From the NCBI RefSeq assembly GCF_018812025.1, contig NC_063049.1, positions 8,383,037 to 8,447,036 of the forward strand: a stretch of DNA of 64,000 bases, written 5' to 3'. Position numbers and translations under genes: made by a program. This DNA comes from Megalobrama amblycephala. Taxonomy: Eukaryota > Chordata > Actinopteri > Cypriniformes > Xenocyprididae. The stretch's first letter is position 1; each line of letters starts with the position of its first letter. Below are positions 44,729 through 55,105 of this stretch, piece after piece. A model generated the notes under the pieces. That model was not told the DNA's origin, made no database searches, and saw only the letters and a list, made by a program, of their open reading frames with translations.

Positions 44729-45780
44729 AGGAGATATAAAAACGAACAGGTTGTATCACAGATATTTTAGCATTCCTGTATCTAACTATAAAGTTTTAAA
44801 GGGACGTTTTGATCCTTGATTAGACATAATCAAACAACTCCATTAGTATAAGCCTGCCGTCGAGACGTTTAAAACTGTGAAGTGGATTTGAAACAGTTAA
44901 CAGCCTTTATTGGCGTGTAAACAAAGGCTGAGGAGAAACGTCTATCTCTTTCACCCCCCTAAACCTGCACAACATCAGATGAATCTTTCCCCATTAAGAT
45001 GACAACACAATTTGAGCTGAAGCTGAGTGTAAATAAAAGAGTGAGGGGAGATGATACATCAGAAGGAGACCAGCACACCTCCATTACACCAACACATTTA
45101 TTTCCATCCAGAGAGAGAGAGAGAGAGAGAGCGAGAGCAAAGCAATGGACACCAGCCAGGATGCAGAAAGAAACACATATCTAAATGCAATGAAGGAAAT
45201 GAGCATTTTGGGACGTTCAGACATTAACTTTCATCAATGCAGTCATTCCAAACACACACACACACACTCAGACCATGGAGTGTGTGCTCATAAAGACCTG
45301 GCAGTAACATACAAGCAGTCGTTAAGCACATAACAGTAGTTTTGTCACCATTAACCAGTGCTGAAAAAGCAATAGCAAAGCCCCATCTGTCGTGTGTGTG
45401 GGTTTTGTGTGCGTTGTGTGTACTGTCAAAACAAAAGGCCAACCTTGGATCACATTCTTAAAAGTCATTTTTCTAGGGAGAATCACAGCCATAACAGAGC
45501 GTTCTGCTGCTGTTTTTGAATGTTTAAGACAACATCACAGTATGAGTGTTGGTGTGTGTGTGGTGCTAGAGCCAGGCTTTGTGTGTGTATTGATTGAGCT
45601 GTAATTGATCTGATAGTTCTCTGTGATAATTGACTATTATCCGTGATTACAGACGGCAGCTCTGTGGCCTGAACTCACTGACCAGCGACAAAACAACACA
45701 GGCTGGAAACAGAAGACAATACAGCTCACTTCAACAGCAGCTCCATCTCTTTATTCAACAGTGTTACTATCATTGCCTTT
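44729..45780. other. Unique region
   Basis: 44800-45110 is balanced unique sequence (GCCTGCCGTCGAGACGTTTA, CAGCCTTTATTGGCGTG). A (GA)n run lies at 45112-45131 and short CA/GT tracts at 45253-45270 and 45391-45420. Open frames of 61-72 codons are unsupported. Possibly regulatory; nothing firm. Confidence 0.3.
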
Positions 45781-45925
45781 GTCATGTTTAATACAATATT
45801 AATAAAGCTATTAATATGCTTTCAACCACTATTACATGTTTCTGCCCTTTCACGGGGATGTTGCAATACAGTATATGCCTTATTAAGACCATTATATTAC
45901 ATTATTACCCCTATTATTTTAAATA
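45780..45925. repeat. Degenerate 33-bp minisatellite, piece 1
   Basis: Words such as TTATTAAGACCATTATATTACATTATTACCCC are related to the CTTCATAAGACTGTTATAATAC unit seen more clearly at 51286-51370. Very degenerate here. Confidence 0.4.
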
Positions 45926-45967
45926 AATGTTGTTCTTTCTATTAAAATAATTCTTTAAAAAAAATGT

Positions 45968-46245
45968 AGAAATAAGAAATGTTTCTTGATCATGAAAATC
46001 ATCATATCAAAATGATTTCTGAAGGATCATGTGACACTGAAGACTGGAGTAATGATGCTGAAAATTCAGCTTTGATCACAGGAATAAATTACCTTTTAAC
46101 ATATATTCACATAGAAAACATTTATTTAAAATTGTAATAATATTTCATAATTGTACTGTTTTTTCTGCATTTTTGATCAAATAAATGCAGCTTTGGTGAG
46201 CAGAAGAGACACCTTACTGACCCTGAACTTTTGAACAGTAGTGCA
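45968..46245 (+). repeat. Abundant interspersed repeat (GGATCATGTGACACTGAAGA), copy 3
   Basis: GAAGGATCATGTGACACTGA, AATAAATGCAGCTTTGGTGA and ACTGACCCTGAACTTTTGAA match copy 2 at 34110-34574 in the same orientation. It is inserted among pieces of the minisatellite. Confidence 0.75.
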
Positions 46246-46249
46246 TAAA

Positions 46250-46365
46250 TGTAGTGACCCTATATGACTGTTATAAAATATTATTGTCCCTTCATTACTG
46301 TACATAAGGCTGTTATAGTAAGTGACTTTCCCTCAAAACAACTGTCATATGTTTTATCCCCTTAT
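46250..46365. repeat. 33-bp minisatellite, piece 2
   Basis: TATGACTGTTATAAAATATT, GTCCCTTCATTACTGTACAT and AAGGCTGTTATAGTAAG are degenerate units. The run stops at TATCCCCTTATA, where the following transposon begins, and resumes after it. Confidence 0.6.
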
Positions 46366-47285
46366 AAAGGCCCGCTCAAGGACGATAACTATAAGGATCG
46401 GTGTTGGGGGTAACACATTACAAGTAACTTGATTTACATAATCAGATTACTTTTTTCAAGTAACTAGTAAAGTAATGCATTACTTTTTCAATTTACAACA
46501 AAATATCTAAGTTACTTTTTTTAAATAAGTAACGCAAGTTACTTTTCCACATTTATTGACTGACAGCTCTCCTGTCCTCATGTTGAGAGAAATAAAGTGC
46601 AGAAGTGTTGAGTGTGAACATGATGGTTATTGTAGTTCTAGACTAAATATGAAAATGCATTTACTCATCTCACTTGCACAAAAACATTCAGTATTCCTCA
46701 AAATGAATAAAAACAGTGAAACACAATCTCAGAATTGTATGCAAACCTGTAATAATCTGTAAATCTATATTAAATTACACAAATGTACTTTATGTATTTA
46801 ATCTCACTTTATTAACTAATGTCTTTGCTGCTGACCTTCAATGAGCCAATTTAACCATACTAATAAGCAAAAATGACTTTAAATTAGATTTAGAAATAAG
46901 AGTGTTGAACTTCCTTCTCCTGTATCCTATTCTTTTTTAATCCAGAATGGCAGCACAGCTGAAAGGTTTGTTTGAGCAACGCCCTCTACTGTACAGGTGT
47001 GAATTTGCATTTCCTTCATCCTGAGGCTTATTCATTTCACTTCTGGTGTGAAAGGGCCTTTACATTTGCCAAAATGCAAAAGTAATGTAGCACAATACTT
47101 TTCATAAAAAGTAACTAAGTAACGCAATTAGTTGCTTTTTTTTAGGGAGTAACACAATATTGTAATGCATTACTTAGTTCACACCACAATTTATAATGAT
47201 AACGGCAAATAACAGAACAATAACTATATTAGCGTCCAGAGCAGCAGACGATATAGTTATCGTTCTTGGTGTAAATGGGCCTTTA
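46366..47285. mobile_element. MITE with AAGGCCC...GATAACTATA ends (host of a nested element)
   Basis: The left end AAAGGCCCGCTCAAGGACGA+TAACTAT mirrors the right end ATAGTTATCGTTCTTGGTGT+AAATGGGCCTTT. Nearly all the interior is another element (46401-47173); the host's own sequence resumes at about 47178 (GTTCACACCACAATTTATAA, GATAACGGCAAATAACAG). It is inserted within a minisatellite unit. No clean target duplication seen. Confidence 0.75.
46401..47173. mobile_element. Nested element with GTGTTGGGGGTAACACATTAC ends
   Basis: The left end GTGTTGGGGGTAACACATTA then AAGTAACTAGTAAAGTAATG; the right end has AAAGTAACTAAGTAACGCAA, GGGAGTAACACAATATTG and TAATGCATTACTT. These GTAACGCATTAC-rich ends are inverted counterparts. 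The interior segment AATTACACAAATGTACTTTA...TTTATTAACTAATG (46773-46820) recurs at 63212. Open frame 46556-46762 has no motif. Confidence 0.65.
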
Positions 47286-47420
47286 GACTGTTCTAATACA
47301 TTATTATCCCTGTATTATAATTATAGACTAATCTTAAACTGTCATAGTATGTTATAGTACGACTCATCACAAGCCTTATATTACATGCTACAGTCTTGTT
47401 CTTTTATGATCTGCAATGAT
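47286..47420. repeat. 33-bp minisatellite, piece 3
   Basis: GACTGTTCTAATACATTATT, TCTTAAACTGTCATAGTATG and TTATAGTACGACTC continue the array that stopped at 46365. Confidence 0.6.
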
Positions 47421-47424
47421 ACTG

Positions 47425-47428
<4 letters not shown>

Positions 47429-47484
<56 letters not shown>
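47429..47484. repeat. (TA)n microsatellite
   Basis: A perfect TA run of about 55 bp. Confidence 0.95.
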
Positions 47485-47486
<2 letters not shown>

Positions 47487-48916
47487 TTTTTTTATATCAC
47501 TTATTAAAACATTATATACAGAAATAATCCAGAAAGCAACAACCACAAACAGCAATCTATCATGAACAGCACAGATCCCTATACCTGATCTCGGAGAGTG
47601 TGTGTCATGTGCATTACGAGTGAGGAGTGTGTGTTGATGGTGTCTGTTGGTGCGTGTCTGACCCTGCCTGATAGGTCCCCTTGATTTGGTTTAGACAGAT
47701 GCAACTCATTGTAGCTTAATAAATGGGATGACCCAGGGGAGTGTTGCTAAGCGTCTCTATTAACTCTCAAACATGTCAGCCAATATAAAAACCTCCTGAC
47801 CCCTGCAAAGGTCAACTGTGACACGCATGTTTACTCAGAGAAACAAGACCAGCTTGGACAGGCCTGTTTTATGGGTCTGCTTTAAAACAGAAAAAAATCA
47901 AAGGGAATAAGACAGAAAAAAGAGGGACGAGTCAAGGCTTAAAAATTCTAAAACCTTTGAAACAAAGCCAAACACTATCAAAAACACTGACTAACAAGTG
48001 CAACTAGCAGAGAGCTGTCTCTTTATTTATTACATTTACCTGAAGAAACTACTTAAATTACAACACACTACTCTTAAAAAAATACTACACGACTTTATCT
48101 ATCCTTCTGTACCACGGTATATCAAAGGACCACGGTATGGATGACTTCATTATAGGAATTAGGAAATAAAATGAACAAATAAAATGATTTAAAAATTATT
48201 TCTATGCCACTACTAAAATAAGTCATGTTGTGATGTTCACCATATAAACTTCTTTCAAATATTTAATTTATGGTTTCGTTTAAAAAAAGCTGAACTGCTT
48301 CAGTTGGCAACAGAGGAATTATTAAAAATATAAACATATAAACAATATTCCAAATCATACAAAAGATCAGATTTAGAGCCTCCTTTGATGTTTCTGGATC
48401 ATTTTCAGATCATGCTATAAAACCTCATCAGGTTTTGTTGCAAAACAGGCACACTGATAATATGTGCCTCTACTTACATTTTTGGCAAAAACTGTGTCTA
48501 TACATACAATTCACTGCAGTTTCCAGCTGAAATGAACACTAGTGGCAGTAAAACACCAACTGTTTTTCTTCCTTTTCACACAAATTATGATTACAAGGGC
48601 AAATTATCGATTAATAATAAGACTTATTTTCACAAGGTTCCTTGCACAATACTGTTAAAACATTTTTACTAAACTAAATCATTTTGACGTTTGCATCATC
48701 TGCATTGCTAAACTTGCTCGGCAGCTCACCTGGTACATCACTGCATTTGTGACGAGAACAGCCTGAGTAGGCGTCCCGTGAAACACGAGTCACGGTAAAA
48801 GACTAATAGAAGCGAGCTAAAATGTCATGTTTGCTTCAGCAAATGCATCTAACGTTTGCTTTTGTTAGGGTAAGATTTAGAGTAGATGGTAGGTTATTTT
48901 TAAACACGACGGCTCT
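47485..48916. other. Unique region with possible conserved element
   Basis: 47570-47840 is balanced (ATTACGAGTGAGGAGTG, CCCCTTGATTTGGTTTAGAC, CTCATTGTAGCTTAATAAAT, GACCCCTGCAAAGGTCAAC, the last holding a TGACC/GGTCA inverted pair of nuclear-receptor type). The remainder is AT-rich and featureless. Confidence 0.3.
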
Positions 48917-49170
48917 TTAAAGGGATAGTTCACCCAAAAATGAAAATTTGCTGTTAATTTACTCACTCTCAGGCCATCCAAGATGTAGGTGACTTGGATG
49001 ACATAATTTCCATGACAAAATTCAATATAAATCCTTTCATCTTACAGCAGCAAGCACAAACTATGCAAAAGCGGCAACCCTTCCGGTGCACTCAGTGTCC
49101 GAATTCACTCACTCGTTTTCATTCACTCCTTCAAGTGGACTATATTAGTGAACTAATGTAGGGGGTAGGC
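48917..49170. mobile_element. Left part of an Angel-like MITE
   Basis: TTAAAGGGATAGTTCACCCA at 48917, then TACTCACTCTCAGGCCATCC and AAGATGTAGGTGACTTGG, words shared with 58008-58090. No right end is found. Confidence 0.65.
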
Positions 49171-49767
49171 CTAACAAGTAACGCAAGTTACATAATTAGA
49201 TTACGTTTTCCAAGTAACAAGATGTAATATAAGTCTCTGGTCTGGTCAAGTTTCAGCTTAAAATACCCCACAAATTTTCCCCTATTTGGGAGTGAGCAAA
49301 AACATGCCTTTTACTATATTACTATATTGCTGGCTAAAAAAATAAATCCAAAATTGGTTGAAAAAATGGCTGGGTAAAAACAACCCAATCCCTGGTTTTG
49401 TCCATATTCAACCCAGCATTTTTTAGAGTGTATAGGTAGTGGCTAATGGGGATCCAAATAAACAAATAAACTGCATCTGGGTCCGAACGCTCTATCAGAT
49501 GCCAAAAGAAAACAACATACACTGCTAATATACACGTACGACGGGATGTAATTATTATCATGATCCTAACCTTTATCTCCATACCAAAATCAGATGGCCA
49601 GGCAGTGATTCATCATATTTGTGTCTGGCACAGAGACTGTAGTGTACACTGTAAGTTTATAAATGCTTAGCTTAAACATGTAATATGAATAAATAGCGCT
49701 CATAAACGGTTGTTGAGATAGTATTCTCAAGTGAAATGAGTAAAGGCTTGGACCAGGAAATGGCGAC
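49171..49767. repeat. Mosaic of short transposon fragments
   Basis: 49172-49222 has AAGTAACGCAAGTTACATAA as in the nested element at 46401. 49223-49290 (AGATGTAATATAAGTCTCTG, AAGTTTCAGCTTAAAATACC) matches the GGTGCC MITE. 49351-49432 (GGCTGGGTAAAAACAACCCA ... CCCAGCATTTTTTAGAGTGT) is a small palindromic element. The rest is unassigned. Confidence 0.55.
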
Positions 49768-50110
49768 TTAAAGGGATAGTTCATCCAAAAATTGTGATTT
49801 TGTGATCATTTCCTCACCTTGAAGTTGTTCCAAATCTGTATGAGTTTCTTTCTTCTGTTGAACACAAAAGATGATATTTATATTTTAAAAAAGAAATGTC
49901 AGTAACCACGGCACCCATTGACTTCCATAGTATTTATTTATTTTTTTCCTACTATGAAAGTCAATGGGTGCCATCAACTGTCTGGTTACCCACATTTTTT
50001 TAAATAAATTATTTTGTGTTCAGCAGAAAGAAACTCATATAGATTTGGAACCACTTGAGGGTGAGTAAATGATCACAAAATTTTCACTTTTGGGTGAACT
50101 GTCCCTTTAA
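49768..50110. mobile_element. Palindromic TTAA-flanked MITE, 343 bp
   Basis: TTAA at both ends (49768-49771 and 50107-50110). The arms pair almost completely: GGCACCCATTGACTTCCATA against TATGAAAGTCAATGGGTGCC, and GATCATTTCCTCACCTTGAA against TTGAGGGTGAGTAAATGATC. The T-rich loop is at 49930-49950. A compact, complete foldback element whose transcript would form a ~150-bp stem. Confidence 0.95.
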
Positions 50111-51172
50111 CAAGCAGCTACCATAGTATTGCCACATGATATTTTTTTTGCCGTCAGGCCTAGTGAAGCCCTCCTCCCTGATCTGCAGGCAAGTCATACA
50201 CTTTCTGATCTCAGATCAGCTAGAATCAGCTGATCCACACACACCGAGATGCGGAGTCTGAACATGACGCAGTCACAACATTAACCGGCATTAATGAACT
50301 GTTTGCTTATGCAGTAATAATTAACTTCCATTACATTACTTTGTGTGATTACTTTCTTAATTGCCTGAATTATGCATCAATTTAATATCTAATAAGCAGA
50401 CTCAGACATTAGACAGTGTTCAGAAACAAATTGCCGACTCTTTCCGTGGTTTAATTAAAGACAGCGCTGTAAATGAGAGCGTGTAGGATGGATGTCTCCC
50501 AGTGATTTCCTGTGAGCTTAAATATGCAATTTATTATAAACACACATAAAACTCAAGTCTCGCCTCAGGAAGGCAAACCACAAGATGCCAATTACAGCAT
50601 GTAAGCAGCCCCACCACTGCTTTTTACAATTCAGATTAATACATGTATTCAGGGAAATTCAATTTTGCATTATGCAAATGCCCTTGCATGTCATTTTTAA
50701 GTAGGTAGGTAAGTTTCATGTCTTTAATAGTGGCGAATAAACAGGAATCCCTCCCAAATGGCATGTTCTCATGCAAAGGAGGGGCCACTGCTGATATTCC
50801 CAAAAAACATACATGAACACACACACACACACACACAGCAGCATGATAAAGACACCACTGAACGCAAAAGAGAGTAGAAAAATGAGTAAATTATTGATTA
50901 GCCCCTGTCTTCGTTGTTAAATAACATTTCTTGTCAAACACTCGGTGACCTTGTGTTGTCTCTGCTGTGTGTGACGTTAATTATAGCTCGGGTATCAGCC
51001 TCATCTTTCTCAATTAGGCCATGCGCGGTAAACAGACAGACTGATCTCATCTTGAGCACTTTACAGAGTGTCTTAAACCGAAGCTTATTAAGAGTCCTCC
51101 ACTCCAAACACAAAATCGTTACCTGCACTGACACACACCCCTCTGCTGTGTCTTAATTTTACTCTCCGCTCA
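50111..51172. promoter_or_regulatory. Candidate conserved non-coding block rich in homeodomain sites
   Basis: 50270-50630 is dense in TAAT cores and octamer-like words (GGCATTAATGAACTG, GCAGTAATAATTAACTTCCA, GAATTATGCATCAATTTAAT, GTGGTTTAATTAAAGACAGC, ATGCAATTTATTATAAAC) with no repeat signature or coding frame. 50910-51140 has a similar character (GACGTTAATTATAGCTCGGG). A strong composition-based candidate for a developmental enhancer. A short (CA)n lies at 50818-50836. Confidence 0.4.
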
Positions 51173-51285
51173 AAAAGTGATACATTTACATTATCAGGGA
51201 AATCAATACAATCAAGCAGCATCTCAACAGGAAAAATTGGGGTGCGCAAACTAAAGTCATGCACGCATGCCAGAAGGTTGTTATA
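51173..51285. repeat. Local duplicate, copy A
   Basis: AAAAGTGATACATTTACATT, ATCAGGGAAATCAATACAAT, CTAAAGTCATGCACGCATG and AAGGTTGTTA occur in the same order as in 52938-53175. Copy A lacks about 125 bp that copy B has between GATGC/GCAAA and CTAAAGTCATGC. Confidence 0.8.
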
Positions 51286-51370
51286 ACGCAGTATTTCTTC
51301 ATAAGACTGTTATAATACGTGACCGTTCCTTCATAAGATTGTCGCAGTACATTACTGTCCCTTGTGACAA
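51286..51370. repeat. 33-bp minisatellite, clearest piece
   Basis: Two adjacent 33-bp units both start CTTCATAAGA: one continues CTGTTATAATACGTGACCGT, the next TTGTCGCAGTACATTACTGT. Related pieces are at 45780, 46250, 47286 and 52555. Confidence 0.7.
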
Positions 51371-51514
51371 AGAAGTGTACTGAATGTGCACTTGTAGTGT
51401 ACTTCAAATCTTAAGTCTATTTTAAAAATTGTACTTGCAGATAACATACTATTAATGAAATTAACAAGCCACTTAAGCGCACTTAAAGAGAGAACACTTT
51501 CATGACTATGTTTC

Positions 51515-52402
51515 TTAAAGGATTAGTTCACTTCACAATTAACATTTCCTGATCATTTACTCACCCCCATGTCATTCAAGATGTTTATGTCTTTCTTTCT
51601 TCAGTCGAAAAGAAATGAAATGGTTTTTGAGGAAAACATTCCAGGATTTTTCTCCATATAGTGGACTTCACTGGGGTTCAACGGGTTGAAGGTCAAAATG
51701 TCAGTTTCAGTGCAGCTTCAAAGAGCTCTACATGATCCCAGATGAGGAATAAGAGTCTTATCTAGTGAAACGATCGGTCATTTTCTAAAAAAACTAAAAA
51801 TTATATACTATTTAACCACAAATGCTCGTCTTGTACTAGGATCCACGACTTCACGTATTAGTCACATTGGAAAGGTCAGGTGTGATGTTGGCAGAAGTAC
51901 TGAAAAACTCCATCTCATTTTCTCCTCCAACTTCAAAATTGTCCGACATTGTTGTTTTACCTTTTTTGTAAAGGCCGTTTGACTTAGTCTTTGCATATTT
52001 GCTTTGTAAACACTGGATTGGTACCACGCGTGACCTTTCCAACATGATTAAGTCATGCGTGGCGCATCGCAGAGCAGTGCAAGATGAGAATTTTTGGTTA
52101 CAAAGTATATAAATTTTGTTTTTATTTTAGAAAATGACAGATGGTTTCTCTAGATAAGACTCTTATTCCTCGTCTGGGATCATGTAGAGCTCTTTGAAGC
52201 TGCACCGAAACTGACATTTGGACCTTCGACCCGTTGAACCCCAGTGAAGTCCACTATATGGAGAAAAATCCTGGAATGTTTTCCTCAAAAACCTTAATTT
52301 CTTTTCAACTGAAGAAAGAAAGACATGAACATCTTGGATGACATGGCATGGGGGTGAGAAATTATCAGGAAATTTTCATTCTGAAGTGAACTAATCCTTT
52401 AA
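51515..52402. mobile_element. Palindromic MITE (TTAAAGGATTAGTTCACTT), copy 2, full length
   Basis: TTAA at 51515-51518 and 52399-52402. Co-linear with copy 1 at 40971-41809, with the same arms (CACTGGGGTTCAACGGGTTG against AACCCGTTGAACCCCAGTG, GAGCTCTACATGATCCCAGA against its mirror). The loop carries GGAAAGGTCAGGTGTGATGT and GTGACCTTTCCAACATGA. A 64-codon minus frame in the loop is not coding. Confidence 0.95.
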
Positions 52403-52554
52403 GTACACTTAAAAAGTGCCCTGACAAAGTTTTACTTGAAATTGTATTTTAAATAAATGCTTTAAAAATGTTCTTTTGTGCTTTATTTTTATGTGTTACT
52501 AACATACTGCATGTTAAACACTAATAAAACCCTTAACACAGGTCGAAAGCTTCA

Positions 52555-52631
52555 TAATACTGTTAAAATACATTTTTAGCTTACTATAAGCTGTTCCTTC
52601 ATACAACTGATGTCCCTACATAAGGCTGATA
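52555..52631. repeat. 33-bp minisatellite, piece 5
   Basis: TTACTATAAGCTGTTCCTTC, ATACAACTGATGTCCCTACA and TAAGGCTGATATAATAAAC are degenerate units, cut by the hAT-like MITE that follows and continued at about 52900 (TATTATCATTTCATCCCCTC). Confidence 0.55.
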
Positions 52632-52639
52632 TAATAAAC

Positions 52640-52891
52640 GGTAACACTTCAGTTTAGCGTCCAATTCTCACTAGTAACTAGTTGTTTATTAGCATGCATA
52701 TTACTAGGATATTGGCTGTTTATTAATACTTAGTAAGCACATATTGATGCCTTATTCTGCATGACCATATTCTACATCCCATAATCCTACCCAACACCTA
52801 AACTGCCTTACTAACTATTAATAAGCAGTAATTAGGAGTTTATTGAGGGAAAAGTCATAGTGAGAACTGGACCCTAAACTAAAGTTTGACC
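52640..52891. mobile_element. 252-bp MITE with 8-bp target duplication (GGTAACACTTCAGTTTAG)
   Basis: The left end GGTAACACTTCAGTTTAGCG mirrors the right end CCCTAAACTAAAGTTTGACC. TAATAAAC is duplicated exactly at 52632-52639 and 52892-52899. The interior has AGTAACTAGTTGTTTATTAG and CCCATAATCCTACCCAACAC. An 8-bp duplication suggests a hAT-type mobiliser. Inserted in the minisatellite. Confidence 0.9.
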
Positions 52892-52937
52892 TAATAAACT
52901 ATTATCATTTCATCCCCTCATCCCTTGTAATACAATT

Positions 52938-53175
52938 AAAAAGTGATGCATTTAGATTATCAGGGAAATCAATATAATCAAGATGCATTTGAACAGAAAA
53001 ACAGGGATGCAAAAACGGGGTTTGTAAGGCCTGCTCTGTTTTTAAGGTGAGCATAGAGATGAAGTGAAGGGATTTTTATGAATGCAGGATAAGCCAGCGC
53101 TGCTCACAGGAGTGAAAATGGCAGCGATCCCGGCAACTGTGCTAAAGTCATGCATGTGCGTCGAAAGGTTGTTAG
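52938..53175. repeat. Local duplicate, copy B (with extra internal sequence)
   Basis: AAAAGTGATGCATTTAGATT, ATCAGGGAAATCAATATAAT ... GCTAAAGTCATGCATGTGCG, AAAGGTTGTTA match copy A. About 125 bp between them (roughly 53020-53143) is absent from copy A. Confidence 0.8.
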
Positions 53176-53667
53176 TTCTGCTTTTTTAAACATGTTGTGG
53201 GGTGAGGTGGGTGATGCCAACCTAGACACAAAATGATGGCAGCAAGCAGACGCTTCACAGATCTCATCATAGTTTCTGCCGGCCGGTATTTACATCTGAG
53301 CACCACGTCATGTCAGTTACCTCGAAAAGCCTCTCCAAATGCTAAAGCCTCTCTCTCTATCTCTCCCTCTCTCTCTCTCTCTCTCTTAAACAGACAGGGG
53401 TACCATTATTTCTCTGCTTCAGTACACTTAGGTGAAGCTTCAGCCTCCGGTCTCTCTCTCTCTCACACACACTTTTCAAAATCAAAGACAGGTCTCACGC
53501 CTGTTATTAAGCATGCTTGCACCCTGTTCGGGGAGGCTGACACCAAACAAGCCGTTCCTCACAAACTCTACATGTGTGGATGCCATGCAAGCGTATTTGG
53601 CAAGAATTTTAAATATGTCGCATTCGCTGCAGATTTCACACGAGAAGGTGAGGGCAGAAGTCAGTTC
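53176..53667. other. Unique region with possible conserved element
   Basis: 53220-53345 (GATCTCATCATAGTTTCTGC, CACCACGTCATGTCAGTTAC) and 53500-53645 (GGCAAGAATTTTAAATATGT) are repeat-free; a (CT)n tract splits them (53347-53385). A 160-codon + frame (53233-53715) spans all this but passes through the CT tract and ends inside the next MITE; no domain is visible. Not called as a gene. Confidence 0.35.
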
Positions 53668-53880
53668 CTGGTACCACTTTATATTAAGTGCTTTAACTAC
53701 TATACTTTAAATTAATCACTTTTATACAATGCATTTATTGTGCACATGCATGTTTTTACATCGTACTTATATTTAAACAATACCTGCTTGTAATTACAGC
53801 TGTAATTAATTTCTGTAATTACATCTATAGTGACACTGTTGAACTTTCCTTACCCTTAAAGCACCTTTAAACCACCAAAC
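53668..53880. mobile_element. Left half of the CACTTTATATTAAGTGGCC MITE
   Basis: TGGTACCACTTTATATTAAG, CATGCATGTTTTTACATCGT and TAATTACAGCTGTAATTAAT correspond to the left part of 4671-5037. The right end is missing, replaced by a (GT)n run (53882-53900). Confidence 0.8.
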
Positions 53881-53900
53881 CTGTGTGTGTGTGTGTGTGT

Positions 53901-54340
53901 TCTCCTGGAATGGTTCAGTACTCTAATAGGTGTGTTTATCTCCACAATGACCCAGTATGTGTTGGCAGTGGACTGGATGTATCTGGGCTTGCTGTGCCCT
54001 GCAGGGAGTCCAGGACTCCAGACCTGACTGAGGTCAGTGTAACTGCTGCTCAAATGATCATCCCTACAGCATCCAGACACCCTCATCCTCCCACACACAC
54101 AATCACGGGTCTGGGACTGCTAACCATTCTAACAACCAGCTATGCTAGTATTGTTTAGGTTACGTCCTTGAACAACTCTTACAGAAATGTGCCATGGGAA
54201 CCAGTTTCTACCAAAACAGCTTGATAGCGTTATGCTACAGGTCTGCTCATAATATGCAAGATGCTAATAATTTTAACAAAATAAGAGGTATCATAATAAA
54301 CTGCTTGTTATTTTTTATTTAGTACTGAGGCCATGTTATG
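53901..54340. other. Unique region
   Basis: No gene or named repeat. Opposing frames at 53856-54158 lie across GT/CA tracts and are not supported. Confidence 0.3.
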
Positions 54341-54900
54341 CCATTTTCAAAGTCTTGATTTTGTTTTTGGGCTCTACTCCAATAGGTTTTCCCGCTTGAA
54401 TGTTCAAAAAACATAATTTTCCATATGTTTGTCATTGTTGCAGCTCCTCTCTTCCCAGTCTGTCAGTAACACTCTCTTTAGTTTCTGTCTCTATGAAGCC
54501 CCTCCTTCTGAAAAGCACAGTGTGCTCTGATTGGTCAGCTGAACCAGTGTGTTGTGATTGGTCAAGTGCTTGGAGCATGTAGGGAAATGTCCCGCCCCTT
54601 ACCATAACCGCCAGTTTCAACACTCTATTAACTAACTCAACCAGGCCCCGCCCCTTTATTCTGCATATGAATTATTTAAATGAGGAATATTGTGAGGTTC
54701 ATTCCTGGAAGAAAACTTAAAACTGGAGACGTTTCAGGGAGTTCAGAAACAGTGACACTGATATAGAGAAGAACTTTGCGCTTTGTAGATTTGCAGACCT
54801 TTTTCATGCTCAAACTGCACTTCAAGAAAGTTGAAGATGTTAAAAAGCAACATTTTAATACTGTGTTGTTACCTGGATGATCAACGGCTGTTTTTATGTT
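54340..54900. repeat. Interspersed repeat with GATTGGTCAGCTG and GCCCCGCCCC
   Basis: GCTCTGATTGGTCAGCTGAA, TTGTGATTGGTCAAGTG (both with CCAAT-box complement ATTGG), CCAGGCCCCGCCCCTTTATT and CATATGAATTATTTAAATGA form a pattern I associate with a dispersed cyprinid repeat carrying promoter-like boxes. Identity of the family is uncertain. Confidence 0.5.
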
Positions 54901-55105
54901 TTGTGATAGTTATTCACGAGTCCCTTGTTTTCCTCCAGGTCCTGCACATTATTTGGTTTTCTAACATCTGAAAACATCTTTCTAACCCTTTTCAGCAGTG
55001 ACTGTATGATTTTGAGACCCATCTTTCACACTGAGCACAATTGAGGGACACAACTATTAGAAAAGGTGAAAACATTCATTGATGCTCCAGATAGAAAATG
55101 ATGCA

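Noticed and set aside
53340..53385. GA/CT tract as a regulatory GAGA site
   Set aside because: A simple (CT)n microsatellite; no further support.
53233..53715. 160-codon frame as a gene
   Set aside because: Passes through a (CT)n tract and terminates inside a MITE.
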